Shown here in pieces: positions 45,803 to 54,743 of a DNA stretch of 64,000 nt. The DNA is from Lachnospiraceae bacterium. GTDB lineage: Bacteria > Bacillota > Clostridia > Lachnospirales > Lachnospiraceae. A program made the position numbers and the translations under genes. Location: NCBI GenBank assembly GCA_017387565.1, contig JAFOEY010000026.1, positions 24,251 through 88,250 of the forward strand. Reading direction: 5' to 3'. The notes below the pieces were generated by a model that was not told where the DNA came from, ran no database searches, and saw only the letters and a list, made by a program, of their open reading frames with translations. Each line of letters begins with the position of its first letter. The stretch's first letter is position 1.

Positions 45803-47767
45803 ATGAAAAGAGAAGAAAAGATAAAAGAAGTGTCGGATTGTCTGGTACAAAATCTAATAAAGGAGAAAAAAAGCCTTATTATTGTAAATAACAGGACAAA
45901 GAAATACGAATGCCTGGAGTTAGATGAGGTGTTAAAAACGATTCTTCCGGATAGTGGAAGTATTGATGAATTATATAATACCTTGTTTTTAGATAATAAG
46001 AACAATGGTATGGAAGATAAGGGCGGGTATAAGCAGTTTGAAGATTTGTCTGTTTTTCAACGGGATCAATATCGGGTAAATCTCAGTTTTGTAGTAGATA
46101 ATAAAGAATATATGTATGAGTTAGTGCAATCCCGCATGAATGATGATGAGATGGCTATTTTTATTATGGGGCAGAGCTACTTATTTGAACATACTACAAT
46201 AGAAAAGGAAAAAGCAGACACGATTCAAGAGGCTTATTTATTTTCTATGATTGTAAATTTGTCGGATGATTCCTGCATCAATCCCAACACCACGGAAGTA
46301 AGGTCAGACCGTCAGGATTTTATGGACATTAAGTATTCTGATTGGAGATTAATGATTTCTAATATGTTTAAAGAGCAGGACAGAATTTTGTTTTTGCGTG
46401 CTTCATCTCCGGAAAATATTATTAATACTTTAGAGACCAAGCCCCGTTTTAATATTGACCTGCAGATGATGAATTTGCAGGGAGAATACATATGGTCCAG
46501 ACTTAATTTTGCAAGAATGAAGAATTTTTCCCGTGAAAATCCGAGATTTCTGTATACAGTTTATGATATTTCTGAGGATATGAATCAATTACTGCGTCAG
46601 GAAGGTATCACAAAAGCAGTAGAAGAACAGAATGAGATATTGCAGCGATTAGACCAGAAAAAAACACAGTTCTTTGCCAATATGTCACATGAGTTCAGGG
46701 CTCCTATTAATGCTATTATGGGTATGAGTGAGGTAATTTTATGCAATAGCAAAGAGGCCAACATACGGGAGTATGCAGGAGATATTAAAAATGCCAGTAA
46801 GATGTTACTGTATCTGGTAAATGATATTTTGGATTTATCTAAGATTCAAGCAGGAAAGATGGAAATTGTTCCTGTTGAATATGAAACGGAAGATCTTTTA
46901 AGAAATGTTGGAAATGTGATTAGATTATCGGTTCAGGACAAATCTTTATCTTATGAGGTTAATATAGCTAAGGATGTACCTAAGAGACTTTTTGGTGATG
47001 AAATTCGTATTGCCCAGGTTTTAACCAATTTATTAACCAATGCTGTAAAGTATACGGATGAGGGAAAGGTAACATTAACCTTAAATGCTGTCAAAGACTT
47101 AAAGGGTATGGATGCGATTGAATATATCGTAGAAGATACCGGTTGTGGAATTAAACCGGAAGATATGGATAAACTGTTTGATTCCTATGGACGAGTTAAT
47201 CTTGAACGTAACCGCCGTGTAGAAGGAACCGGTCTCGGAATGGGTATCGTAACAGGTCTTTTAGAGGCGATGAACAGTAAGCTCCATGTGAAAAGTCAAT
47301 ATGGAGAAGGTTCTCGTTTTTCATTTGTACTTGCACAAAACTATGTTAATTCTTCACCTGAAATCCAAAATATTAGTGACGCCAAGGAATTAGAGTTGGG
47401 TGATAAGCTGATTCTGGTTGTAGATGATGTTCCGCTTAATTTAAAGATTGTAGATGTATTGCTTAAACCGCTCGGCGCCAATGTAGAATTGGCAAACAAT
47501 GGAAAAGATGCATTAGAGATGATGAAACAAAAGAAATATGATCTGATACTCTTAGACCATATGATGCCAGGTATGGATGGAGTTGAAACATTAAAACAGG
47601 CTCGTGAAATTAACGATTATTATAAGGATGCAGCTATTATTGCTTTGACAGGAAATGCGTCCGTAACAGCCCGTGATGAGTATCTTTGTATGGGATTTAC
47701 AGATTATCTTGAAAAACCGATACTGCCGGATAAGATGAAAGAGATATTAAGAACATACATTGGGTAG
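45803..47767 (+). CDS. Cytoplasmic hybrid histidine kinase (PAS-like, HisKA, HATPase, REC)
   Basis: 654 residues with no membrane segment. Two PAS-like sensor regions seem to fill about 15-270. HisKA has FANMSHEFRAPINAIMG, a less common variant of HEIRTPIN. HATPase includes YGRVNLERNRRVEGTGLGMG. A C-terminal receiver (about 530-654) has LILVVDDVPLNLKI and LDHMMPGMDGVETL. It has a domain set like the kinase at 42172 but lacks Hpt, and its target regulator is not nearby. CGGAGGGA upstream fixes the start. Ends in a hairpin terminator. Confidence 0.9.
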   Translation: MKREEKIKEVSDCLVQNLIKEKKSLIIVNNRTKKYECLELDEVLKTILPDSGSIDELYNTLFLDNKNNGMEDKGGYKQFEDLSVFQRDQYRVNLSFVVDNKEYMYELVQSRMNDDEMAIFIMGQSYLFEHTTIEKEKADTIQEAYLFSMIVNLSDDSCINPNTTEVRSDRQDFMDIKYSDWRLMISNMFKEQDRILFLRASSPENIINTLETKPRFNIDLQMMNLQGEYIWSRLNFARMKNFSRENPRFLYTVYDISEDMNQLLRQEGITKAVEEQNEILQRLDQKKTQFFANMSHEFRAPINAIMGMSEVILCNSKEANIREYAGDIKNASKMLLYLVNDILDLSKIQAGKMEIVPVEYETEDLLRNVGNVIRLSVQDKSLSYEVNIAKDVPKRLFGDEIRIAQVLTNLLTNAVKYTDEGKVTLTLNAVKDLKGMDAIEYIVEDTGCGIKPEDMDKLFDSYGRVNLERNRRVEGTGLGMGIVTGLLEAMNSKLHVKSQYGEGSRFSFVLAQNYVNSSPEIQNISDAKELELGDKLILVVDDVPLNLKIVDVLLKPLGANVELANNGKDALEMMKQKKYDLILLDHMMPGMDGVETLKQAREINDYYKDAAIIALTGNASVTARDEYLCMGFTDYLEKPILPDKMKEILRTYIG

Positions 47768-47776
47768 TTTCTTTTT

Positions 47777-47816
47777 AAAATCCACCCTACAATGATTGTG
47801 TGGTGGATTTTTATAC
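47777..47816 (+). terminator. Intrinsic terminator after the second kinase
   Basis: AAAATCCACC pairs with GGTGGATTTT around 15 bases, with T-rich tail. A further AACAACAC/GTGTTGTT inverted repeat follows at 47832-47880. Confidence 0.75.
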
Positions 47817-47992
47817 TCATAGAGAAGATGATTTTAACAACACATATTTTAATTAATTTACAAAAAGTGTGTTGTTAAATCCATATATAAGAGTTAAGAA
47901 TCGCAATGTGAAAGTTTTCGAAGCGGTTAGAGAATTAGTCAATCAACAAATCATAAACAGATGAAAGATTAAAAGAGAGGAATTGAAATTAT

Positions 47993-48970
47993 ATGAAAGT
48001 CGAACGCTATGTATCAAAAAGAACACTTTGGATAATAGCTTTAATTTTTGCAGTTTTAAGTATAGTAGCCCTGTATTTTGGTACTTTCTATCGTTTTGTA
48101 TTGAAGGAAAAATACAAAGATTACAAAATCTGCAAGGCAACTGTAATTTCATTAGAAGAATATGAATATGAAGACAGTGATGACAATACTTATTACCACT
48201 ATTCGGCTGAGCTTGAATATCAGATAGATGGAGTTTCCTATTCACAGGTGACGGATGATATTTTTTCGGTGGATAATGTACCGGATAAAGGGGAAAGAAT
48301 TAAGATATGTTATCAGAAAGAAAATCCAAACGAATATTTTGTCGCAAAGTATGATTGGATGACTCGCTCTTACCTTCCGCTGGATAATCGTGGAGATGAT
48401 ATACTTTTTACCGCAATAATTTTTATCAGCTTTGTATTAATTATTGTTCCTATGGCATTGGATACTGATCAAGTACAGGGAGTGCTTTTAGGTAGTGGTT
48501 TTTTATTAATGGGACTAGATGGTATTGTAATGGGATTTTTATGCAAAAATTTCGGAATGTTTTTCTTGATTATTTTCGGAATTGTCGGTGCAATAATTTT
48601 ATATCGTTATTTATTTATACCAAAAGAACGGCGAATAAAAGAAGATGAAGCGTCGGAATATTTACGGCTCTTTAAAGTTGTTGATATTTATCAGGATTTT
48701 CAAACCAATATCAGAACCGTTGTATTTTCATTACCGGAAAACAATGGTAGTACACAAGGATTATACTCTTATGATGACAATAATAATTATTTTGGCTATG
48801 GTGATATGTATCAGATTGATAAAAGAGTTCTTCAGAATTTTCAGGAAACCCGCATAGTGAACGGCTCATATACAATAAATATTAACGGAATTAACGGATC
48901 TGATATCCAACCTTTAAATCCGATTGTTAGGAAAATGTTTTCTCTGACAGGAATTGACAGAACTTCTTAA
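47993..48970 (+). CDS. DUF3592-like membrane protein
   Basis: 325 residues. One N-terminal membrane helix (about 12-34), an extracellular domain (about 40-125) with ATVISLEEYEYEDSDDNTYY followed by YSAELEYQIDGVSY and RIKICYQKENPNEYFV, which is the DUF3592 pattern. Then three more membrane segments (about 137-215), and a cytoplasmic end of about 100 residues. AGAGGA lies fifteen bases upstream, a weak site. Function unknown; it stands alone. Confidence 0.7.
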   Translation: MKVERYVSKRTLWIIALIFAVLSIVALYFGTFYRFVLKEKYKDYKICKATVISLEEYEYEDSDDNTYYHYSAELEYQIDGVSYSQVTDDIFSVDNVPDKGERIKICYQKENPNEYFVAKYDWMTRSYLPLDNRGDDILFTAIIFISFVLIIVPMALDTDQVQGVLLGSGFLLMGLDGIVMGFLCKNFGMFFLIIFGIVGAIILYRYLFIPKERRIKEDEASEYLRLFKVVDIYQDFQTNIRTVVFSLPENNGSTQGLYSYDDNNNYFGYGDMYQIDKRVLQNFQETRIVNGSYTININGINGSDIQPLNPIVRKMFSLTGIDRTS

Positions 48971-49028
48971 CATACATAAAAAATTGATTGATACAATACC
49001 TTGTTTTCATTACATTAACATGGTTTAT

Positions 49029-49072
49029 ATTTCAGTAGATTAAATTTCAGTGGATTATATTTCATTACATTA
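49029..49072 (+). repeat. 15-bp imperfect tandem repeats, three units
   Basis: ATTTCAGTAGATTA, AATTTCAGTGGATTA and TATTTCATTACATTA in tandem; CATTACATTAACA also occurs at 49008. The surrounding 195-base gap has no ORF. Confidence 0.5.
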
Positions 49073-49165
49073 ACAATGGAAAAAATATCGACATCCGGCT
49101 TTATACACGTTAAAATAGAAGTAATCATATTTTTTTAATAAAAATTCTGATGAGAAAGAATAGAA

Positions 49166-50149
49166 ATGAATTACATTGTTTTGGATTTAGAATGGAATCA
49201 ATCGCCGTCGGGTAAGATTTATTCCAACAAAAGCCTCCCTTTTGAAATCATTGAAATAGGGGCGGTAAAACTGAATAGCTGTTTTAAGGAAACCGGAAGA
49301 TTTAACGAACTGATTAAGCCGAGAGTGTATAAAAATATTAACCATATTATTGGAAACATTATACATATAGAAGAATCAGAGCTTAAAAATGCCCGTTCTT
49401 TTAAAGAAGTCATGGATTCTTTTTTAGAGTTTTGTGGTTCCAATTACATTTTTTGTACCTGGGGTTCTCTGGATTTATTAGAACTCCAGAGAAATATGAA
49501 GTATTTCGGTTTAAAACCTCTTTCGAAAGGTCCCATTTGTTATATTGATGTTCAAAAAATATTTGCACTTCAGACAGAAGGCAAAAAACATCAACATACG
49601 CTGGAGTATGCGGTTGATTACTTTAAAATCAAAAAAGACATCTCTTTTCACAGAGCTTTTTCTGATGCGTATTATACAGCAAAAGTATTGCGGATGATCA
49701 AGAGAAAAAACCGCAAAAAGCTATCGTTTGATACGTATTGTATTCCCGAGAGTAAGAAAGAAGAAGTACATATTGTTTTTGACAGCTATTACAAATATAT
49801 TTCCCGTGGTTTTGGCTCAAAAACGGAAGCAATGCATGATGAAGAAATCTCTTATTGCGGATGTTACCTTTGCAAAAGAAAAACCACAGAAGTAATTCCG
49901 TGGTTTAGCAATAACAGTAAACATTATTATAGTGTCTCACAATGTAAAAGGCATGGTTTTATTAAATGCAAAAACCGTATCAGAAAATCAGAATCCGGAA
50001 AAATCTATGTGGTAAAAACCATGAAAAAGATTTCGGAAGAGGAAAAAGATATTCTGATGGAAAAATACCGGAAAAATCAGATTTCAAATTTACCGGAAAC
50101 ATCGACTTTAAAAATACCGAATTCTTCAAGTGATTACCAGGAATCATGA
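49166..50149 (+). CDS. DEDDh 3'-5' exonuclease family protein
   Basis: 327 residues. The N-terminal 180 form an RNase T/DnaQ-like exonuclease: VLDLEWNQ (first Asp and Glu), SLPFEIIEIGAVKLN, then TWGSLDLLELQRNMKYF, and FHRAFSDAYYTAKVL holding the fourth Asp and the His of DEDDh. The C-terminal 140 residues contain a CGCYLCKRKTT and SQCKRHGFIKC pair of cysteine pairs that could bind zinc, an addition not seen in plain KapD-like exonucleases. Substrate unknown. It converges with the carboxypeptidase gene and overlaps its last 16 bases. Confidence 0.82.
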   Translation: MNYIVLDLEWNQSPSGKIYSNKSLPFEIIEIGAVKLNSCFKETGRFNELIKPRVYKNINHIIGNIIHIEESELKNARSFKEVMDSFLEFCGSNYIFCTWGSLDLLELQRNMKYFGLKPLSKGPICYIDVQKIFALQTEGKKHQHTLEYAVDYFKIKKDISFHRAFSDAYYTAKVLRMIKRKNRKKLSFDTYCIPESKKEEVHIVFDSYYKYISRGFGSKTEAMHDEEISYCGCYLCKRKTTEVIPWFSNNSKHYYSVSQCKRHGFIKCKNRIRKSESGKIYVVKTMKKISEEEKDILMEKYRKNQISNLPETSTLKIPNSSSDYQES

Positions 50150-51651
50150 AAACGATCATTTCTGCGTCTTTTTCGTCTTCGTTTTTTAGGGCGATTTATT
50201 TTTATGGTTGAGCCTCTTCTTCTACGGGATGAAAAACTGTAATTACGGAAAAAAGTGACAACCCAAATAATGCCAAGTACAAGTAAAAATGCAGCTATAA
50301 CGGCAATGAGGACATGAATAACATTGATAAAAAGTACATTATCACCGTTTTGTTGCGTTACATTACCGGAATTGTTTTCCATTTCTGAAGAAAAGCTTTC
50401 CGAAGGATTTGTCTGCGTAATGGTAACATCGGCAGATCCTAAATAAATGCCCTGATATTCATAATCAATGGTAGCAAGTACCGATTCGGATTCCTGTGCA
50501 TTTTCATAAGATAAAGAAGATGTCAGGTCGTCGAAGGCAACTGTTTTTGGCATGATAATATAAGCATTTGGATCTATTTCCATGATAGGATTACTACTAA
50601 AAAAGATATCATGATCACTTTCAAACAATGATGATTCGTTAACGGAATAATTAGTTTCGTTGTCTGCAATAACTATTTTTTCAAAGTTGTTGAATCCATA
50701 ATCAAACAATGCAATCGTATCTAAGAACTGATTCGGTGATTCTTCTTTCATAATTACACAGATCAGTTTTATACCATCACGTTCTGCACAGGAGACAAGA
50801 GTCTGCCTTGCCACTGTGGTATATCCCGTTTTTCCACCGATATATCCTTCATAATCATAGGTTTTTTTGGTCAATAAATTGTGTGTATATAAATCCACAT
50901 CATCATCGGGCTGCGTCGGAGACTGCGGAACGTGATAATATGCTGTACCCGACATTTTTGAGAGTGTGGGATTTGCAAAAAAAGCACGTGCAATGGTTGC
51001 AAGATCTCTGGGAGTTGTATAGTGGTTTTCATCATGAAGACCGTTTGTCGTAACAAAATGTGTATTGGTACAACCAAGCTGTGCAGCTTTCTGATTCATC
51101 ATTTCAACATAGGAATTCATGTCGCCGGCAATATGTTCGCCAACTGCATTACATACTTCATTTGCAGAATATACTAAAATACCGTAAAGAGCCTGCTCCA
51201 TCGGAATAGACTGTCCTTCATCCATTCCCATGTTGGAGGAACCTCTTTCTATGGAAAAAACCGCATCATGTGAAAATGTAACCATTTCGTCCATCTGAGA
51301 ATTTTCGATAGCAAGAAGAGCAGTCATAATTTTTGTGGTACTTGCAGGATAAAGTTTTTCATCAATATTTTTTGCATATAAAACCGTACCGGTGTTGGCC
51401 TCCATTAAAATAGCACCTTCTGCACCAATCTGTGGTCCCTGCGGCCAGTTCGCAATTTCATTACTTTGAATGGGAAGAGATTTTCGAGCTTCTGCCAAAG
51501 CATAATAATCATGAGGATCTATTTGACCGGATGAATCGGAATCAGTAGCAGGTTCTGCATAAACAGTGTTTGCATTTGTAAGAAAACCGGAAAAAGCAAT
51601 TGCAACAGAAAGACAGAGGGGCAATGCTTTTTTGATCAAGTTTTGATGCAT
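50134..51651 (-). CDS. D-alanyl-D-alanine carboxypeptidase (DacF-like PBP)
   Basis: 505 residues. The ATG at 51651 is chosen because AAGGAG lies seven bases upstream and a proper signal peptide follows (KKALPLCLSVAIAFSGFL, cleavage near TVYA). Peptidase S11 domain: catalytic STTK in YPASTTKIMTALLAIE, SxN as YSANEVCNAVGEH, and GGKTGYTTVAR. A C-terminal PBP5-like beta domain, a membrane helix (about 450-475) and a strongly basic tail RRKRRRND follow. It trims the terminal D-Ala of peptidoglycan stems outside the cell. It faces trmB divergently. Confidence 0.93.
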   Translation of the reverse strand: MHQNLIKKALPLCLSVAIAFSGFLTNANTVYAEPATDSDSSGQIDPHDYYALAEARKSLPIQSNEIANWPQGPQIGAEGAILMEANTGTVLYAKNIDEKLYPASTTKIMTALLAIENSQMDEMVTFSHDAVFSIERGSSNMGMDEGQSIPMEQALYGILVYSANEVCNAVGEHIAGDMNSYVEMMNQKAAQLGCTNTHFVTTNGLHDENHYTTPRDLATIARAFFANPTLSKMSGTAYYHVPQSPTQPDDDVDLYTHNLLTKKTYDYEGYIGGKTGYTTVARQTLVSCAERDGIKLICVIMKEESPNQFLDTIALFDYGFNNFEKIVIADNETNYSVNESSLFESDHDIFFSSNPIMEIDPNAYIIMPKTVAFDDLTSSLSYENAQESESVLATIDYEYQGIYLGSADVTITQTNPSESFSSEMENNSGNVTQQNGDNVLFINVIHVLIAVIAAFLLVLGIIWVVTFFRNYSFSSRRRRGSTIKINRPKKRRRKRRRNDRFHDSW

Positions 51652-51844
51652 GTAAGTTCTCCTTATATAAATTGATATGAATGAAACAAAAATCTGTCTC
51701 ACTAAATATAAAATGGTGTGAGTGAAGCAGAAATATGACCACATATCATAAAGTATCGAAATATTTGTTGTATAGTTCTTGAAAACAACTACAATTATGA
51801 TACAATAAAACAATTGAAAAACAAAGCGAAAAAAGGAGAAAAGC

Positions 51845-52483
51845 ATGCGACTTCGTAATATCAGTGGTTCCAGGGAAGTAATTGCCGATTCAAAATATGT
51901 CATACAGAATGCTACAGAGCAGAAAGGAAAAATCAAAAGTTTTTTTGAAAAAGACCAGCCTCTTCAGATTGAAATTGGGATGGGAAAAGGGCGTTTTATC
52001 ATGGCTTTGGCAGAACAAAATCCGGATATTAATTTTATTGGGATTGAAAAATATTCCAGTGTATTGTTACGTGCCATACAGAAAATGGAACAGAATGAAT
52101 TGCCAAATTTAAAGTTTATCCGCATGGATGCGGAAGATATTACTGAGGTTTTTGAGCAAGGTGAAGTAGATAAAATCTATTTGAATTTTTCAGATCCCTG
52201 GCCTAAAGACCGGCATGCAAAAAGACGTCTTCCATCCAAAGAATTTTTGAAAAGATATGATGAAATTTTAAAAAAGGATGGATTTATTGAGTTCAAAACT
52301 GATAACCGGGATTTATTTGATTTCGCAGTTGAACAGTTAGAATTAGCCGGCTGGAAGGCAAAGGTCATTACCTATGATTTACATAGTGATCCGGTCTTAA
52401 ATGAAGGCAATATCATGACCGAGTACGAAGAGAAATTTTCTTCGATCGGAAATCCGATTTGTAAATATATTATATATAGATAG
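51845..52483 (+). CDS. trmB: tRNA (guanine(46)-N7)-methyltransferase
   Basis: 212 residues. SAM-binding IEIGMGKGRFIMALAEQNP (about 41-59), INFIGIEKYSSVLLRAI, and the family signature NFSDPWPKDRHAKRRL (about 118) with the catalytic Asp, then FIEFKTDNRDLFDFA. It forms m7G46 in tRNA. AAAGGAGA upstream fixes the start. A separate unit divergent from the carboxypeptidase gene. Confidence 0.96.
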   Translation: MRLRNISGSREVIADSKYVIQNATEQKGKIKSFFEKDQPLQIEIGMGKGRFIMALAEQNPDINFIGIEKYSSVLLRAIQKMEQNELPNLKFIRMDAEDITEVFEQGEVDKIYLNFSDPWPKDRHAKRRLPSKEFLKRYDEILKKDGFIEFKTDNRDLFDFAVEQLELAGWKAKVITYDLHSDPVLNEGNIMTEYEEKFSSIGNPICKYIIYR

Positions 52484-52588
52484 GCTATGATCCAAAAGTG
52501 CAAGTCGCCCAAATTAAAATGATATATCTTTGCCCGCCGGCTTTTACGAGGTTTTGTAACTTTCTTAGCGGCATGGCGAACAAAAAGG

Positions 52589-52643
52589 AATGCCCGGTTT
52601 CAACTGTCTGAAGACGAAGTCTGAGTTTTGAAACCGGGCATTT
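52589..52643 (-). terminator. Terminator between trmB and the antiporter gene
   Basis: Stem AATGCCCGGTTTCAA with TTGAAACCGGGCATT around 24 bases; on the minus strand it exits into CCTTTTTG. It lies just past the antiporter stop. Confidence 0.8.
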
Positions 52644-52649
52644 AATAAT

Positions 52650-53834
52650 TTACGCTACTACCTCTTCCTTATCTCTTGAAAATAAAAACTTTAGAATAAT
52701 CGGTGTCATAACGGAAGAACTGATAATGAGTAAGATGACAGCTGTAAAGTATTCGGACGAAATCATTCCGACTGAAAGACATTTCTGGGCAACAATCAAT
52801 GCAACTTCACCACGTGTCATCATTCCGACACCAATTTTTAAAGAGTCGGACCAGTTAAACCGACATAGCTTTGCCATAAAGCCACAGCCAATGATCTTAG
52901 TCAGAAGGGCAACAATAACAAAGCAGAGACTAAACAGCAGGAATTTGCCGTTCATTGCCGAAAAAGTTGTTTTTAAACCAATTCCTACAAAGAAAACCGG
53001 AGCAAAAATCATATAAGTGCTGATATGAGCCTTTGTATTGATATATTCGGCATCTTTTAAGCTACATAATATAATGCCGGCTGCATATGCACCGGTGATG
53101 TCGGCAATGCCGAAATACTTTTCAGCAACATATGCGAGAGCAAAGCACAAAACAAATCCCAAAATCGGAATTCTTTGGGTATGTGGATTTCGGTTATCTA
53201 ACCATTTGAATCCCTTGTATGCAAAATATCCGCCAACGAAGGCCACGATAAAGAACAATACCGTTTTAATTACAATCATGGAAGGTTTTACGGAGGTATC
53301 CTTAAAACCGATGACAACTGTCAAAACAATAATGCCGATGACATCATCAATAATGGCAGAACTTAAGATGGTGGTTCCGACTAATCCTTTTAATTTTCCA
53401 AGTTCCTGTAGGGCAGCCACAGTAATACTGACACTGGTCGCTGTCATAATGGCACCGATACTCATACCGGCAAAGAAGGAAGGTGTTCCAATTCCTTCAA
53501 ATCCGTAAAAAGCAAAGTATAAAAGCGAACCGAAAATAAAAGGAATAAATACGCCGAAGCAGGCAATGGCAAAAGCCTTGGGTCCGGTTTTAATTAAATC
53601 CTTGAGGTCTGTTTCCAGTCCGGCAGAGAACATGACAAGAATAACGCCGATTTCAGCCATTTTTGCAATAAAATCCGATTGTTCCACCAGTCCTAAACAA
53701 CAGGGTCCGATAATTAATCCGGCAATAATCTGTCCGGCTACCTGCGGTGCTTTACATTTTCTGGCAAGCATACCGCACAGTTTTGCGGAAAAAAGAATGA
53801 TTGCCAGATCGCGTAATATTTCATATGTTTCCAT
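52650..53834 (-). CDS. CPA2-family cation:proton antiporter
   Basis: 394 residues from the ATG at 53834, which follows AAAGGA; an earlier frame start at 53867 is not favoured. About twelve membrane segments. Early motifs RKCKAPQVAGQIIAGLIIGP and GVILVMFSAGLETDLKDL are typical of Kef/NapA-like exchangers, as is the SSAIIDDVIGIIVLTV segment with the paired Asp that binds the cation. No C-terminal TrkA-N domain is present, so it is a short form. Na+ or K+ specificity unknown. Confidence 0.9.
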   Translation of the reverse strand: METYEILRDLAIILFSAKLCGMLARKCKAPQVAGQIIAGLIIGPCCLGLVEQSDFIAKMAEIGVILVMFSAGLETDLKDLIKTGPKAFAIACFGVFIPFIFGSLLYFAFYGFEGIGTPSFFAGMSIGAIMTATSVSITVAALQELGKLKGLVGTTILSSAIIDDVIGIIVLTVVIGFKDTSVKPSMIVIKTVLFFIVAFVGGYFAYKGFKWLDNRNPHTQRIPILGFVLCFALAYVAEKYFGIADITGAYAAGIILCSLKDAEYINTKAHISTYMIFAPVFFVGIGLKTTFSAMNGKFLLFSLCFVIVALLTKIIGCGFMAKLCRFNWSDSLKIGVGMMTRGEVALIVAQKCLSVGMISSEYFTAVILLIISSSVMTPIILKFLFSRDKEEVVA

Positions 53835-53949
53835 GTTATCAGTCCTTTCATATCTTATGTCCAACACAAAATGTAGCAGAGTCTTCCCAATACTTCAAGT
53901 ATAAATAAACTTTTTCTTAAAAAATTTTTGCTAAAAAGTAAAAAATAAG

Positions 53950-53978
53950 TTGAAAGAAAAATTATTGTATTGTATATT
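53950..53978 (+). promoter_or_regulatory. Promoter of tRNA-Pro
   Basis: TTGAAA (53950-53955), 17-base spacer, TATATT (53973-53978), about 36 bases before the tRNA. Confidence 0.7.
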
Positions 53979-54014
53979 AGTATATGTGCCGAGAAAAAAC
54001 GGCATACATAATAC

Positions 54015-54088
<74 letters not shown>

Positions 54089-54091
54089 TTG

Positions 54092-54121
54092 GCTGTAAAC
54101 TTTACGGTTTGCAGCTTTTTT
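54092..54121 (+). terminator. Intrinsic terminator after tRNA-Pro
   Basis: GCTGTAAAC pairs with GTTTGCAGC around six bases, then a T run. Confidence 0.88.
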
Positions 54122-54131
54122 AATTCTCTTA

Positions 54132-54170
54132 CATTTCAATTCATACATTTCATTTCATACATTTCAAAAA
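54132..54170 (+). repeat. 14-bp tandem repeat, nearly three units
   Basis: CATTTCAATTCATA, CATTTCATTTCATA, CATTTCAAAA directly after the tRNA-Pro terminator. Confidence 0.55.
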
Positions 54171-54319
54171 AGAAGAATAAAATGGTTATTTTTTACAATA
54201 TCTTGTCTATTTTTTACATATATATAATTTTTTCTCTTTTTTTCGATATAATTTTACTTTGTGACATAGGAAATCAAAAACTATGAACATAGCGAAATAA
54301 AAAGAGAGTGGGAGAGAAA

Positions 54320-54724
54320 ATGAAAAAAATTAAAAAGTATGTATTGATTGATTTATTAACCGGTATAGGATTCTGTATTCTTGCCGGTTTTTTGGTGTTT
54401 GTCCTAAATAAAGAAACAATATCACAAAAAATGATTGAGCAGTGTCTGGATCTTTTTGGAACTATAACAGGAAGTTTTTATATAACAATTATTTTGTCAC
54501 GTATAAAAACAAAAGACTTTAGTGAAAGAAAGACAAAAGAAGAAATCAGAAAAATTACAATACTTTCTATAATGCTTATTATTATTCGACTGATTAGTCT
54601 GATTCTATATCAGGTAATTTGGAACAATGCAAAAATATCGGCAAACATCCTATCCGGAGTTATTGATTTTTTGGGGATAGTCATCTTATACAGGCTGTTA
54701 CCTAACAAAAAACAAAAGAAATAA
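54320..54724 (+). CDS. Small polytopic membrane protein, unrecognised
   Basis: 134 residues from the ATG at 54320, behind GGGAGAG; a GTG at 54308 is in frame but overlaps that site. About four membrane segments (8-28, 42-60, 80-100, 108-128) joined by short charged loops. It ends 19 bases before the giant RHS gene, so both are probably one transcript. An immunity or export-helper role is tempting because of the RHS neighbour, but immunity genes usually lie downstream, and nothing in the sequence supports it. Confidence 0.6.
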   Translation: MKKIKKYVLIDLLTGIGFCILAGFLVFVLNKETISQKMIEQCLDLFGTITGSFYITIILSRIKTKDFSERKTKEEIRKITILSIMLIIIRLISLILYQVIWNNAKISANILSGVIDFLGIVILYRLLPNKKQKK

Positions 54725-54743
54725 AATGAAAAAGGAAAGAAAA

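Noticed and set aside
47826-47992. Possible small RNA from the AACAACAC/GTGTTGTT inverted repeat
   Set aside because: No promoter or T-run; kept only as a note with the terminator.
50808-51053. Plus-strand frame opposite the carboxypeptidase
   Set aside because: Antisense shadow, no supporting signals.
51652-51936. Extended N terminus of the D,D-carboxypeptidase to 51936
   Set aside because: It would overlap trmB in the opposite direction and place the signal peptide about 95 residues inside the protein; a well-spaced ribosome binding site supports 51651.
52726-53508. Plus-strand frames opposite the antiporter
   Set aside because: Antisense shadows of a polytopic membrane protein.
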